From Trichobilharzia regenti (lineage: Eukaryota; Platyhelminthes; Trematoda; Strigeidida; Schistosomatidae), in assembly GCA_944472135.2 (NCBI GenBank), contig OX235270.1, positions 45,570,352-45,634,351 on the forward strand: DNA of 64,000 bases. Direction: 5' to 3'. Under the pieces are notes generated by a model. The model saw nothing but the letters and a program-made list of their open reading frames with translations, was not told the origin of the DNA and did not search any database. Below are positions 28,401 to 35,700 of the stretch, in pieces. Each line of letters opens with the position of its first letter. Position 1 is the stretch's first letter. The translations under genes were made by a program, and so were the position numbers.

Positions 28401-29178
28401 ATTAGTTAGAGAACCATTGGAAAACCTGGGAGTACTGGACGACTGTTTCGTCTTAGTTTGGGACTCTTCATCAGTACGCACCCACCGGGATTCGAACCCA
28501 GGACCTTCCGGTTACAAGGCGAGATAGCTCGTAGACCATTAAGCCACTGGAACCCGATCCAATGGCTAGCCCATGAATTCTAACTTCTGCCAATTCACGA
28601 CATAGCTCAACCGCTAGCCAATGTCTTCGGAGAGTATTTGTCTTCACACCCGACCTGCCACACTCTACTGGTCACAACTTCTCACTAGAACCCCAGGTAA
28701 CTACATACCTGAATAGGGCAAATCGCTAGTGAGCATCTCATTGATATTCAAGTGTTGGTTTGTTGGGATTTGATTGGTTATTTTTTGTATTCTTTTACAT
28801 TCCGAGTGGAACGTAGGGTGGTTTCAAGCTAAGGCTTTGGAGTTTCGATAACAGTGGTTTTTACTTTTACGGGGTGGGATCGCTAGTCTAACGCCCAACC
28901 TTCCCTTCTAACCGACCTTACTACAGGCTTAGTGAGCCAAAAAAAGAGTGCGTCGGGCAGGGATCCAACCCCAGACCGCAAGCGTGGTTGTCTAGCTTCC
29001 TAATGCTGAACCAACCACGCACTGAACATAGTTCGGTATTCAGTTAATGTTTCGTTTCAATATAAACAATTCTTTTTCGCATAGATAACTAACTAGCTTA
29101 CATCAATCACAACCATAATGACTTATTTCTTCTTCTCTCTTAACACAGATTATGCTGAAAAATTACACGAGAAAATAA
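4308..29178 (+). CDS. C19orf44-like protein (C-terminal ~415 residues, 8 exons; 5' exons outside window)
   Basis: Exons are 4308-4432, 6531-6699, 9957-10085, 12196-12564, 17610-17661, 20470-20672, 26471-26640 and 29149-29178. Every junction keeps phase. Introns have GT-AG ends except the last, a likely GC-AG intron. Homology to human C19orf44 (a poorly characterised family, DUF4614 as I recall) rests on three landmarks in the same order: an acidic [13 protein letters not shown] block (human AYSEDFENSPS), [10 protein letters not shown] (human VKDTAVQTPD), and [24 protein letters not shown] (human [24 protein letters not shown]). The N-terminal part is low complexity, rich in Ser, Asp and Glu, and likely disordered. 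No transmembrane segment or catalytic motif is seen and no function is claimed. The gene is inflated by retroelements in its introns and converges on WDR3. The first visible exon needs one base from an upstream exon, so the start lies left of the window. Confidence 0.78.
4433..5137. other. Intron sequence, nothing recognised
   Basis: First part of the intron between exons a and b. Apart from a short TA run near 4440-4455 no repeat family or ORF was recognised. Confidence 0.5.
5138..5640. repeat. GC-richer unclassified block, possible LTR or transposon remnant
   Basis: Base composition rises sharply against the AT-rich intron around it, and the block contains no credible ORF. It may be a solo LTR or other insertion, but no second copy exists in the window and no terminal repeats were found. 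Confidence 0.3.
6247..6325 (+). repeat. Short degenerate telomere-like TTAGGG run
   Basis: TTAGGGTTAGG followed by imperfect variants (TTAAGGTTAGG, TTAGGATAAGG) lies inside intron a/b. It is only a few units long and degenerate, so it is noted as a simple repeat. The rest of 5641-6530 holds nothing recognisable. Confidence 0.5.
6531..6699 (+). CDS. C19orf44-like gene, exon b
   Basis: Open in phase from the AACAAG|AGG acceptor (weak polypyrimidine tract) to the G|GTAAGT donor. It encodes a charged segment with [13 protein letters not shown] and [14 protein letters not shown]. Starts in phase 0 and ends in phase 1, matching both neighbours. Confidence 0.65.
6793..6975 (+). mobile_element. tRNA-derived SINE-like element carrying a hammerhead motif
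   Basis: An A-box-like TAGCTCAGTGG near 6804 and a B-box-like GGCTCGAATC near 6848 suggest an internal RNA polymerase III promoter. A hammerhead ribozyme motif follows at 6896-6938. The cloverleaf is not complete, so this is not a tRNA gene. Schistosome Sm-alpha elements combine a tRNA-like promoter with a hammerhead, which fits this layout. Related 3' parts lie at 11925-12135. Confidence 0.7.
6896..6938 (+). ncRNA. Hammerhead ribozyme, complete core
   Basis: Core CTGACGAG (6901-6908) and CGAAAC (6921-6926) flank helix II, GTGC paired with GCAC around loop CAGGTA. After GAAAC comes the four-base loop CTAG, then GTC at 6931-6933. This gives the two-pair helix III (A-U, C-G) common in animal hammerheads. 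Helix I pairs CTTG (6897-6900) with CAAG (6934-6937). Predicted self-cleavage is after C6933. All invariant core bases are present by eye; activity is inferred. Confidence 0.75.
6976..7859. other. Intron sequence, nothing recognised
   Basis: AT-rich sequence between the hammerhead SINE and the foldback element. No ORF, repeat or splice-phase-consistent exon was found. Confidence 0.5.
7860..8588. mobile_element. Foldback / MITE-like inverted-repeat element
   Basis: The outer segment at about 7862-7905 (GAATGAAGATATTTGCAGGT core) is the reverse complement of about 8543-8587. Inner segments around 8105-8250 and 8408-8520 are also reverse complements. About 200 bp of the left arm (7905-8100) has no partner. 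No coding sequence is present. A non-autonomous foldback DNA element is the simplest reading. Confidence 0.55.
8922..9595 (+). mobile_element. RT family B, subfamily B2, 5'-truncated 3' end
   Basis: Frame open from 8984 to 9265 encodes the C-terminal domain of a family B RT ([54 protein letters not shown]). It is then broken by a CATGG-type duplication near 9245, and coding resemblance resumes in another frame to about 9411. The 3' UTR ends in a CAGA microsatellite tail (9573-9593). It is almost identical to 31917-32585, so the insertion looks recent. Confidence 0.85.
9690..9832 (-). mobile_element. tRNA-derived SINE fragment
   Basis: Read on the - strand it has TGGTTCAGCGGTAGCATAC (A box) and GGGTTCGGTCCCC (B box), followed by the family's short body. 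It lies just downstream of the B2 copy. Confidence 0.6.
9957..10085 (+). CDS. C19orf44-like gene, exon c
   Basis: Acceptor TCTAG|AT and donor A|GTAAGT. It encodes [18 protein letters not shown] and on to GRNEKSY. The G left by exon b plus AT gives Asp. Enters and leaves in phase 1. Confidence 0.7.
10086..10829. other. Intron sequence, nothing recognised
   Basis: AT-rich sequence without a recognisable repeat or ORF. The last ~200 bp may be a very diverged edge of repeat C. Confidence 0.4.
10830..11230 (-). repeat. Diverged third copy of part of repeat C
   Basis: Blocks such as the run around 10885-10925 and 11130-11225 match 1590-1660 and 1860-1975 in the same orientation, with many substitutions and indels. 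Clearly older than the two arms of the inverted pair. 11231-11924 shows nothing recognisable. Confidence 0.6.
11925..12030 (-). mobile_element. 3' part of a hammerhead SINE, inverted
   Basis: Reverse-complement match to the 3' half of the element at 6793-6975, without the tRNA-like boxes. It lies head to head with a second fragment on the + strand. Confidence 0.65.
11976..12018 (-). ncRNA. Hammerhead ribozyme, complete core (second copy)
   Basis: Read on the - strand: CCTTG, CTGACGAG, helix II GTGC/GCAC around loop TAACTG, CGAAAT, loop CTAG, GTT, CAAGG. Helix I (CCTTG/CAAGG) is 5 bp and perfect. Helix III is A-U plus a U-G wobble. The site is GUU, allowed by the NUH rule. The helix II loop differs from the 6.9-kb copy while its stem is kept. 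Predicted cleavage follows base 11981. Confidence 0.72.
12031..12135 (+). mobile_element. Hammerhead SINE fragment with degraded core
   Basis: CCTTGCTGACAT (12059-12070), TGC/GCA stem, TGAAAC, CTGA, GTC, TAAGG repeats the ribozyme layout. The invariant GA after CUGAN is changed to AT, which should abolish cleavage. It faces the 11925-12030 fragment. Confidence 0.6.
12196..12564 (+). CDS. C19orf44-like gene, exon d (acidic block)
   Basis: Largest exon of the gene: [20 protein letters not shown], then Ser/Thr-rich sequence, then [15 protein letters not shown] and a basic tail ending KLRHTG. The YSDDFE motif matches the conserved YSEDFE of C19orf44 proteins. Acceptor GACAG|GT and donor G|GTAAAC; enters and leaves in phase 1. 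Confidence 0.8.
12990..13195 (+). mobile_element. tRNA-derived SINE, type I
   Basis: GTGGCACAGTGGTTAGGAC (A box) and GGGTTCGAGCCC (B box), then a body with CTACCGATATCCACGCTGAA and a tail of CCAAAAATA-like repeats. Inverted copies occur at 31166-31352 and 33897-34085. Confidence 0.72.
13406..13439. repeat. (TA)n microsatellite
   Basis: About 17 TA units abutting the right-hand repeat C arm. A shorter TA run occupies the matching end of arm 1 near 4087-4100, so it is probably part of the repeat's end. Confidence 0.9.
13440..16112 (+). repeat. Repeat C, arm 2 of the large inverted repeat
   Basis: Reverse complement of 1400-4087, near identical by eye until the last ~150 bp, where divergence rises. 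The decayed endonuclease here reads on the + strand (about 14130-14880). Long open frames on the - strand (for example 15024-15455) lack codon-like content and exist because the repeat has few stops. 13196-13405 shows nothing recognisable. Confidence 0.8.
16145..16730 (+). pseudogene. Decayed RTE family A reverse transcriptase
   Basis: Nucleotide blocks match the RT core and 3' part of family A, in order: around CTACTATCACGGATGATATTC (motif B region), GATCTGGATTCTGTGG..GATTTATG (motif C region) and CAACAGCTGCCTAACTGAAATAC (C-terminal part). Stops and indels are everywhere. It follows repeat C arm 2 directly. Confidence 0.6.
17610..17661 (+). CDS. C19orf44-like gene, exon e (52 nt)
   Basis: TTACTAG|GG acceptor, CC|GTAAGT donor. 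It encodes [17 protein letters not shown]. Enters in phase 1 and leaves in phase 2, exactly joining exons d and f. The small size makes it easy to miss. Confidence 0.68.
18090..19015 (-). pseudogene. Decayed RT family B copy
   Basis: On the - strand, 18999-18787 still reads as the YADD region of family B (LIMDALMNV and [17 protein letters not shown] resemble IIDVLMDL and [15 protein letters not shown]). The C-terminal domain can be followed with frameshifts to about 18140. The catalytic box is altered (VNDI for ADDI). Confidence 0.65.
19060..19640 (+). pseudogene. Decayed Penelope-like element, GIY-YIG region
   Basis: A YIGQR segment and, one frame away, [11 protein letters not shown] near 19230-19300 resemble the GIY-YIG endonuclease of Penelope-like elements. 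Frames are broken repeatedly. The rest to 20469 shows nothing recognisable. Confidence 0.4.
20470..20672 (+). CDS. C19orf44-like gene, exon f
   Basis: TTTTTTCAG|G acceptor and GAGA|GTAAGT donor. It encodes [20 protein letters not shown], then [20 protein letters not shown] and on to [14 protein letters not shown] matches the conserved DTAVQT of C19orf44. Enters in phase 2 and leaves in phase 1. Confidence 0.82.
20863..21932 (-). pseudogene. RT part of the RTE family A copy, frameshifted and deleted
   Basis: 21932-21600 is open and encodes [32 protein letters not shown] and [13 protein letters not shown], the RT N-terminus. A stop follows. Near 21531-21545 the segment [10 protein letters not shown] is joined directly to sequence that normally lies after motif D, so about 0.45 kb with the FADD box is gone. 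The remaining C-terminal part to about 20863 has several stops. This copy cannot make RT. Confidence 0.85.
21944..23485 (-). CDS. RTE family A AP-endonuclease ORF (513 codons, RT lost by frameshift)
   Basis: Encodes an exonuclease-endonuclease-phosphatase domain that nicks target DNA for target-primed reverse transcription. Motifs in order: VGTWNVRTM (residues ~37-46, Asn), [11 protein letters not shown] (Glu), [19 protein letters not shown] (Asp, Asn), [13 protein letters not shown] (Asp) and [11 protein letters not shown] (Ser-Asp-His). All catalytic residues expected of an AP-like endonuclease are present. A long Lys/Glu-rich linker ([27 protein letters not shown]) follows. The ORF stops shortly after DPRRNQKS. 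There, a run of five G on the + strand near 21965 shifts the frame away from the RT, which continues as [20 protein letters not shown]. Start chosen at the first ATG (23485); an internal ATG precedes NLFAPKEK. Confidence 0.88.
   Translation of the reverse strand: MYTALHSGVRLATPPCKQSCYRNFSTMNLFAPKEKVCVGTWNVRTMYETGKAAQIANEMKRYGIQVLGICESRWNGSGLTKLSTGESVIYSGHPEDNHTHTEGVAIMMSPTATKALIQWEAISSRIMTARFNSKGRKVSIIQCYAPTNNADLEKKEEFYRQLQATMDNTPAGDMKILMGDMNAKLGPDNTGRELIMGREALGEMNENGELFADFCAFNELVIGGSVYKHKDIHKATWVSPDGQTKNQIDFISISRKWRRSLLDTKARRGADVGSDHYLVQGTIQIKLKAFRESGAADRPQAKFNTQKLKDQATKDIFIASIKDKAETHINTSGKVSVEKHWNNLKTVWSQTCIEILGRKKRQDKQWLTTDTWKLIEERRTVKQKIIQCTDEQQKQELNASYNTLNKRVKKSAREDKRKYYETMANEAEQAAGKGDLATLYQTTRHLSGKRSTQIKPIKDDNGKSITKEVEQRKHWAEHFKRLLNRPPPTTRPAIPTTEAELPVNTDPRRNQKS
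23985..24085 (+). repeat. Possible Sm-alpha-like fragment
   Basis: CCCTGAGCCCCAAACTACGA followed by CGAAACAACTGTACGG resembles the hammerhead stretch at 28431-28474 (- strand), but lacks TGA after CTGA and the GUC site. A relic at best. 23496-23984 shows nothing recognisable. Confidence 0.35.
24385..26165 (+). pseudogene. Decayed full-extent RTE family A copy
   Basis: Starts with sequence like the family's 5' end, followed near 24590 by a decayed match to the [20 protein letters not shown] segment. Endonuclease remnants run to about 25110. RT remnants follow (frame 25495-25791 has [18 protein letters not shown] and [16 protein letters not shown] changed to STDD), then the C-terminal domain and a 3' tail of AATAATGATAAC near 26150. 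Internal deletions shorten it. Confidence 0.75.
26471..26640 (+). CDS. C19orf44-like gene, exon g (best conserved)
   Basis: CTTATTAG acceptor, then [40 protein letters not shown] and on to [22 protein letters not shown] aligns without gaps to human [17 protein letters not shown]. The donor is CAA|GCAAGT, a GC donor with otherwise perfect consensus. If it is not used, the frame runs on to a TGA at 26737-26739. Enters in phase 1 and leaves in phase 0. Confidence 0.85.
26740..28349. other. Intron sequence, nothing recognised
   Basis: 1.6 kb of AT-rich DNA with no ORF over 60 codons and no repeat shared with other parts of the window. Confidence 0.5.
28350..28600 (-). mobile_element. Sm-alpha-like SINE with hammerhead motif
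   Basis: On the - strand: A box TGGCTTAATGGTCTACGAGC, B box GGGTTCGAATCCC, then a hammerhead-like stretch and a 3' part ending near CAAATCCCTACAAACCAACA. The 3' motif recurs at 28749-28785, so a second truncated unit (28600-28785) probably adjoins it. This matches the published layout of schistosome Sm-alpha repeats. Confidence 0.72.
28431..28474 (-). ncRNA. Hammerhead ribozyme motif in Sm-alpha-like SINE
   Basis: On the - strand CTGATGA (28474-28468), helix II region AGAGTCCCAAACTAAGAC, GAAAC (28449-28445), loop AGTC, GTC (28440-28438). The minimal helix III and a GUC site are present. Compared with the standard Sm-alpha motif there are three extra bases in helix II, and helix I pairs poorly next to the core (GTA against CAGTAC), so activity is doubtful. 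Confidence 0.6.
28786..29032 (-). mobile_element. tRNA-derived SINE, type II (RTE-tailed)
   Basis: On the - strand: A box TGGTTCAGCATTAGGAAGC, B box GGGTTGGATCCC, a body containing AACCCCACC-like sequence, and a 3' end CACTCGGAATGTAAAAGAAT. The 3' end matches RTE family A. Confidence 0.65.
29149..29178 (+). CDS. C19orf44-like gene, probable last exon h
   Basis: TCTTCTCTCTTAACACAG is a good acceptor; nine codons and a TAA follow (IMLKNYTRK). Joined in phase 0 to exon g this reads [12 protein letters not shown], which lines up with human HTLEEAKEYIRC at the shared K, Y and R. The 2.5-kb intron and the GC donor make it a prediction to test by RNA. Confidence 0.5.
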   Translation: MMLKNYTRK

Positions 29179-29552
29179 CACGGAAGAATTACATGATATT
29201 AGAATGTTAACTGTATACTACTAACAATTTGAAAATGTTATTCTTATTTGACAAGATAATATCAAAATATGAAATCTTGATGTTGAGAAAGTGAAGACTA
29301 AAATTTCTGACTATTTCCATTGGAGAAAAGGTTTTCTTGACATTTACATTCTTTTACAGAGATAACATAAACAAATTATTCACAACTTTGCATTGTGCAA
29401 AATTTTAGTACCAATGTAACAATTTGAAAGCGAAAAACTGCCACCGATGGAGAATGAGTGATTATACTACTTAACTTTTTCTCTCTATAAACACTATAGT
29501 GGCAAAAAATAGATATCGGAAAAAAGTGTGACTTCTTTTACAAAACAATTTT
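29179..29552. other. Convergent 3' ends of two genes
   Basis: Space between the C19orf44-like stop (29178) and the WDR3 poly(A) signal (29553). AT-rich; presumably holds both 3' UTR ends. No clear AATAAA on the + strand was found close to 29178. Confidence 0.5.
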
Positions 29553-29558
29553 TTTATT
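29553..29558 (-). terminator. AATAAA poly(A) signal of WDR3
   Basis: TTTATT on the + strand is AATAAA on the - strand, 29 bases past the WDR3 stop codon. The 3' UTR would be very short. Confidence 0.6.
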
Positions 29559-29586
29559 TACATATATGCATGTATTCAGATACAAA

Positions 29587-29748
29587 TTAGTCTGGAAGTA
29601 ATGGCGCTAGACGAGCCTGTTTAGCTTTGTGCTTTCTAACTCTTTTGTCTCGAGCTGTTATCAGTTCATCAAACAGATCAATCTGTTGAGCCTCTTGTAA
29701 TTTCCTTGTCAAGCATTCTAAACCTGCTAAATTCATGCCAACAAGATT
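29587..29748 (-). CDS. WDR3: WDR3 exon 19 and stop
   Basis: [20 protein letters not shown] then [20 protein letters not shown] and LAPLLPD stop; human VIGFNMAGLDYLKRECEAKS. The basic tail suits a nucleolar protein. Acceptor TTTTTTTTAG. Confidence 0.92.
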   Translation of the reverse strand, partial: NLVGMNLAGLECLTRKLQEAQQIDLFDELITARDKRVRKHKAKQARLAPLLPD

Positions 29749-32700
29749 CTAAAAAAAGTAAAAAAAAGAAACAACATTGTGTAAAAAAAAATTTAGAAGT
29801 GTAATAGCACAAATAATGTTTCAGATTTTTTGTTAATTATTTACGATATGTAGGTGTTTTCAGAGCAGTTAAAACCTCTTCCAGAAATGTAAGAAAATAT
29901 GTCTAACGTGTTAGGAAATGAATGTAACAAGTGCACAAATACTTCTAATTTCTACCATATCTTTATCATAGTTACTGTAATCAGTGCATAGATCCCTTCA
30001 AATGAAATATCATATAGTAAATAAAATAAAGATACTCTTCACTGCTACTATTTTATTCCTTTATGTTTCTAGTGGAACATGGGGCTTCAAGCTAGAGCTT
30101 TGGAGTTTTGGTGGTTTTATTTTCACTCGGTGGGGTTGCTAGCCTTACGTTCAACTCTTCTGTCTTTTTACCAGGCTTACTATATGCTAAGCGTGTGCTG
30201 CATGGAGTGTGGCGACTTGAACTGCCGCACATATGTGCAAAGTTCTATGTCGAAAACAGACAGACAGAAGCGTGCTTCAGCCGAGGGTCGGACACAGGAC
30301 CACTTGAGAGAAATATATTGCTGAACCACCGACGTGCATGAAGATGCTCTACTCACTTTTATTACTATCAGCCCGTCTACACAATGTCCATACACAATTT
30401 CATGGTATCAATAGACGAAGCATATGAAATGCAACCAATGAAGTGAATAATAACTACTACTTTGATATTCAAAGTTTGATGACTCATCGACCCAACCTTA
30501 ACAAATGAGTCTAAGATTCGAATTTTGCTTCCAGAGCAATCGGTATTACCATTAGACCTCACAAAAAAGTATGGCTTAAGCCTGGTAAATGAAAAATACG
30601 TTACAAGTAATTAGGTTTTAACAATATTAGGTAAAGGACTTGACATATATACTGTTTAAGATGGTAATCTTTCACGAAAAATAGTGATCTAATTTCTCCA
30701 CTTCAAAGCAGCATATTAACAACACTGTCAAGTTGTCCTTAAGAGCTAAGAGGACGTAGATAACCTTCTAGTTTATTGTAATAGTCCACTTTAGTTATAT
30801 TTATTATTCATCTCCGATTTCACGTGTGTTTACTGTAATACCAATTTCTCTTTACTGTGTATAACTGGTAACCACTGGTCACATCCTTCAGTTAAATTAG
30901 TAAAATAGGGGGAAAAGTCTTTGAAAATAAAGGCTGTTAAACCAAAGAATACCAGTGGCACTAACCACCTATTAGCTGAAATACAGAAGTTATAATTATG
31001 CAGAGTAATTTTGAGCATTAAGTGTACATGGAATTACCAAGTAGCAATGAAGTGGCATTATCATTATTATTGCTGTCATGATGACGATAACATTCGCCAC
31101 TAAAACTATTACAGTCTACAAAACCAATTACTCCTATAAACCATCTCGATAAGAGTTTTTATTTTATTTTTTTTTGATTTACAGCTTGACTCCAAACGGT
31201 ATTTTTGGTACAAGTATGGAATTTTCAGCATGGATATCGGTAGCCCAAATTTTACAGGCCGACCATAGATATCAGGTGTGCGCCGGCGTGGGCTCGAACC
31301 CTGGACCATGTACATGGTCGGCGAGAGTCCTAACCACTGTGCCACCGACACACAGGGTGTTTATCCGAAATGTTACTATCTAACCAACCAAACTAACTAC
31401 AATTAAGTGTGTGTATAAGCCTCATTATGTAGAACTTGTTTATAATATTAAAATGCTTTTATCTTTACCATTCATTTTTATCCCACCTAGGCTGAATTTC
31501 ATTTTACCTGCCTATGCTTTGATTGACTTCTACCCTTCTTAGGGTATGACTTATTTTCCGTAGTTTCATTAGGTAAATCACTCAGTTTGAAGCGTACTTA
31601 CCTTTGAAGACTGAATAGCTATATATTTATATATTTACAGACAGTCATGATTTCATCATGTCTGAGTCAATGAGCCACCCATCCAGGGTTGCTCGCCCAG
31701 ACTATGACACAGTTATAACACGTAACTTAGTGATAGGGAGTGAAGTGACAGAACATGTTGACCACTTCACCTACTTGGGAAGTTGTATTAGCACCAACGG
31801 ACTGATTGGCGATGAAATCTCAGCACGGATCCGAAAAGCTCGAGCTGCTTTCGCTGACTTACACCATCTCTGGCGTAGGCGTGACATCCGGTTATCAACC
31901 AAGGGACGTGTGTACTGCTCATCAGTTCGCTCCGTCCTTCTCTATGGCTCTGAAACATGGCCAATACGCGTTGAAGACATGAAAAGGTTGACTGCTTTCG
32001 ATCATAGATGTCTGCGATCTCTGTCTCACGTTAGGTGGTTTAATAAGGTAAGTAATGTTGACGTTAGGCGTAGAGTGTTGGGCAAAGAGGGAAAATCAAT
32101 CGACGAGGCTATAAAGTTACATAGACTAAGATGACTAGGTCACGTGCTGCGCATGCCTAACCACCGCCTCCCCCGACGGGCTTTGCTAGCTGATATAGGT
32201 TCAGGTTGGAAAAGAGCCAGTGGTGGCCAAACAAAAACATGGCATGGCATCAATCCATGAAATCCTTGACAGTTAAACTGAGTCAGGTAGGGAGATGCAG
32301 ACTCCCGGGTTGGGGCCCTCGGGACTCTAGGAATCAATGGCTGGAGACAATAGGTGACATGGCTCAAAATCGTTGTCAATGGCGCAGATGTATTCAGTCT
32401 CTGTAATCTTTCATATTCCTTTCTACCATTACCCATTCTGTTTCACTCTTATATTTGTCAAACTCTATTGATTCTCTTCACTCATCTTCTTGTCTACCTT
32501 GTGTGCCAATTGGAACGTGGCAACTCGAACTGGTGCACTTCGGTGCCAAGTTCTATGTTGAATCCAGACAGAGACAGAACACGTAGTCATCATAATATTT
32601 ACGTTCATATATAAATATTTGGATGTAAAAGTCCTATGATAAACCAATTGAACTACCCGTCGAATTTCTCCGACATTTAAGCAATTTAAACAAAAGTGCG

Positions 32701-35700
32701 TTAGCAGTGAGTTGAATGTCAACTATAAAAAAAGTAGCGGGAAAAGAAAAGAAAACATACCTTAGCACGAACTAACTGATCCATTCGAGCTTTGGAGGAC
32801 TGACGGATTACATCGCGTAACTCTGTACATGACATTACAAGACCAAAGTGTAGTGTCACCAAGTGACGAATTGCACGGCCGACAAGTTCAACCTCCCAAC
32901 CACGAGATAGCCAATCAGCTAATTTAGGAAGAAGTCGACGAGCATGATCACTTGTAATAGCCCCCAGAGTGTGTTCTAAACCTGCACCACCACCTCCCAA
33001 GCGAGAATATGGTGCTCTTAAAGCCATCAGGCTTTTCAGAAGGAATTTTTCCGGACAGTCAGTGCCTTTTGCAACCATTAATGGATGTGGTGCAATGTTT
33101 TTTGCTCCACTTTTCCGTTTCTCCATTTCTTCTTCATAAATATCTATGGCTTCCATGAACATATCAGCCTAAAAGATAAGAATAACACATGTTTGGAAGG
33201 GAAAGAAAAGTCAACAGTGGAGACCTGTAGGAGCTCTGAATTAATGTTGACATAAGTAGTGAGAAATTATCTTAAGTTAGGCGTTTTTAATCAATGCATC
33301 TTATACACTATGACCTCCTGAATTGCTGACTTAATTTTACAAAAAATACTGCATTACTGCCATAATGAAGACAGAATCTCACTAAGGATACCGAACCTAA
33401 ACGCTTTGAGAACATAAAGAGAGAAACCAAACGAAGAGTAGTTACCAGGAAACACTTCAATCTATTCATTTGCCTCTCGAAACCACCTAATTTTCACACT
33501 GAACACTATGGGAAAGAGATATAATTTATGAGGTATGCATTTTTCTAGAGTGGAAATCCAGACAGACTTGTAAATGAAAACCATTTTCCGAAAACTAGCC
33601 TTCATGTACTGAGTAGTGTGAAGATAAATGCACTGCTTCTCAAAACTCAGTTGAGGAAATATTGAATGAACAAGGTCCTGAAGTGTAGACTGATGAAAAA
33701 TTTCAGAACAGCATTCTGCAAAATCATTCATACTAATAATTCGATGAATACACATGCGGAGATAGATTACAACTGCTTACCGCAGCTTTGCGTATATCAT
33801 CGCTTGTAGAACTAGGTGTATTGACTGTACCCACACCCGTTGAAATACATTTACAAATTAATTTCCTGTTCACAAAATTAAAAAGAATTTTAAATTATTT
33901 TATTTTTGGTAACAGCTTGATTACACACTGTATTTTTGGTACAAGTATGGAATTTTCAGCATGGATATCGGTAGCCCAAATTTCACAGGCCGACCATAGA
34001 TATCAGGTGTGCGTCGGCAGGGGATCGAACCTCGGACCATGTGCATGGTCGGCGAGAGTCCTAACCACTATGCCACCGACGTACATAAGCGAATCCTGTT
34101 CGAAATTTCCTACAATTTTTTTAGGATAACATTGGTAAAAACAAGACGGTTGACTTACGATACAATGAAAACAAGCAAATCTTTTTGACTTGTTTAATTA
34201 CTCAAATCATGCATTCGAAAGACTCATGATTGTATGCCTATTTTTTGTTCACCTGTATTCTTTGTTTCTTAGACCACTGGTTTCGTCGGTTGCAACAATT
34301 AAGGTAGACTTTAAATTGGTGCTATTACGGGGTGCCACCGACAATTATACAGCTCATCCAACAGTTGTACGACAATGCTGCATGCCAAGTAATCCACAAC
34401 CGGAAACTTACGGAAGCCTTCGAAGTGAGGACTGGAGTGAGGCAAAACTGTCTACTATCCCCAATGATTTTCCTGATTGCAGTAGATTGGAAAATGCGAC
34501 AGACAACGGGGAATGAGGAAACAGGCATAAAATGGACTCACACAAAAAACGTGGAGGATCTCGACTTCGCCGATGATATATGTCTGATTTCCCACAAACT
34601 GGAAGATATGCAAGTCAAAAGCAACAAGCTGGCAGAAGAAGCATCAGAGATAGGACTTCAGGTGAACATAGATAAAACAGAGGTGATGAAGATTCCTGGC
34701 CAACACCAACAGACAACAATCAGCCAGCATAAATGGGAGGAACCTGAAGGAAATTAACTTTAGAAATGAAGCTGATTGCATAGTATGGAAAGATTTCACT
34801 ATTTACAATAGAGGGATAACTCGCATGTATGAATATGAAGTAAAAACTCTTGTATGAATAAGCTGGTTTCTGTATACATACGAGGTGAGACAAAGACAAC
34901 ACAAGACACGTTATGTAAACAGCCATGACTCAAGCTAATTAAATGACGACTATGAATTGTGCCAATTTTTTTGCCAACAGCAGCATAATGAAAGAAACTA
35001 TACTTTTGAAAATGGGACTGCGGTACAGACATCATTCTATCGGGAAAGTAGTGTCAACTTTCACACACAAAATATACTGTACACGTTGGTCAAATAAATG
35101 TATAATTCATTAACTGAAAAATAAAACTAACTGCATCTCTTGTGTCGCCAGTTGGTCGACCTAATGGACCTATCTCACTAGCTTCTGCAGGCATTGCTCC
35201 TGGAATAACTGCTTCAGATCGGACCAACTCCTCTTCTTCTTCTTCTTGCTCTCGTGCGATTTGTTCCTCTTCTTCTAAAATCAATAATTCATCGGCCTCC
35301 TCCCATATTCGTATGCTGAAGTCTTGACCAACAGATACGATGATACCACCCCATAATTCATCCATTTCATCATCCATCTCCTCTTCTTCTTCTTGACGAC
35401 CTTTAGAACGTGACTTGCGGGATAGCTGCAGTTTCGGTGTATCTTTACGTGTCAAAAGTGCGGTATTTCTAATTCCCGTAGCCAAACAGGTTACAGAGCC
35501 AGTATGACCCTAGAGGTGGTTAAAGCAATATATAAGACAAAGTAAAGTGACCATTTTAAGAAAAACAGGTATAAATCAAGTTAACAAACTTAAGATATTT
35601 ATAAAGTTGCATTAAAAACTTCAACAAGATTATAAGAAACGGAATGTTTCATATGCATAAGTTTATATGAGCAATTAATCAACTGATAGTAGATACGTGA

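Noticed and set aside
33462..33755. 97-codon - strand frame in WDR3 intron 17
   Set aside because: No domain, no homology recognised, and the flanking exons join in phase across it.
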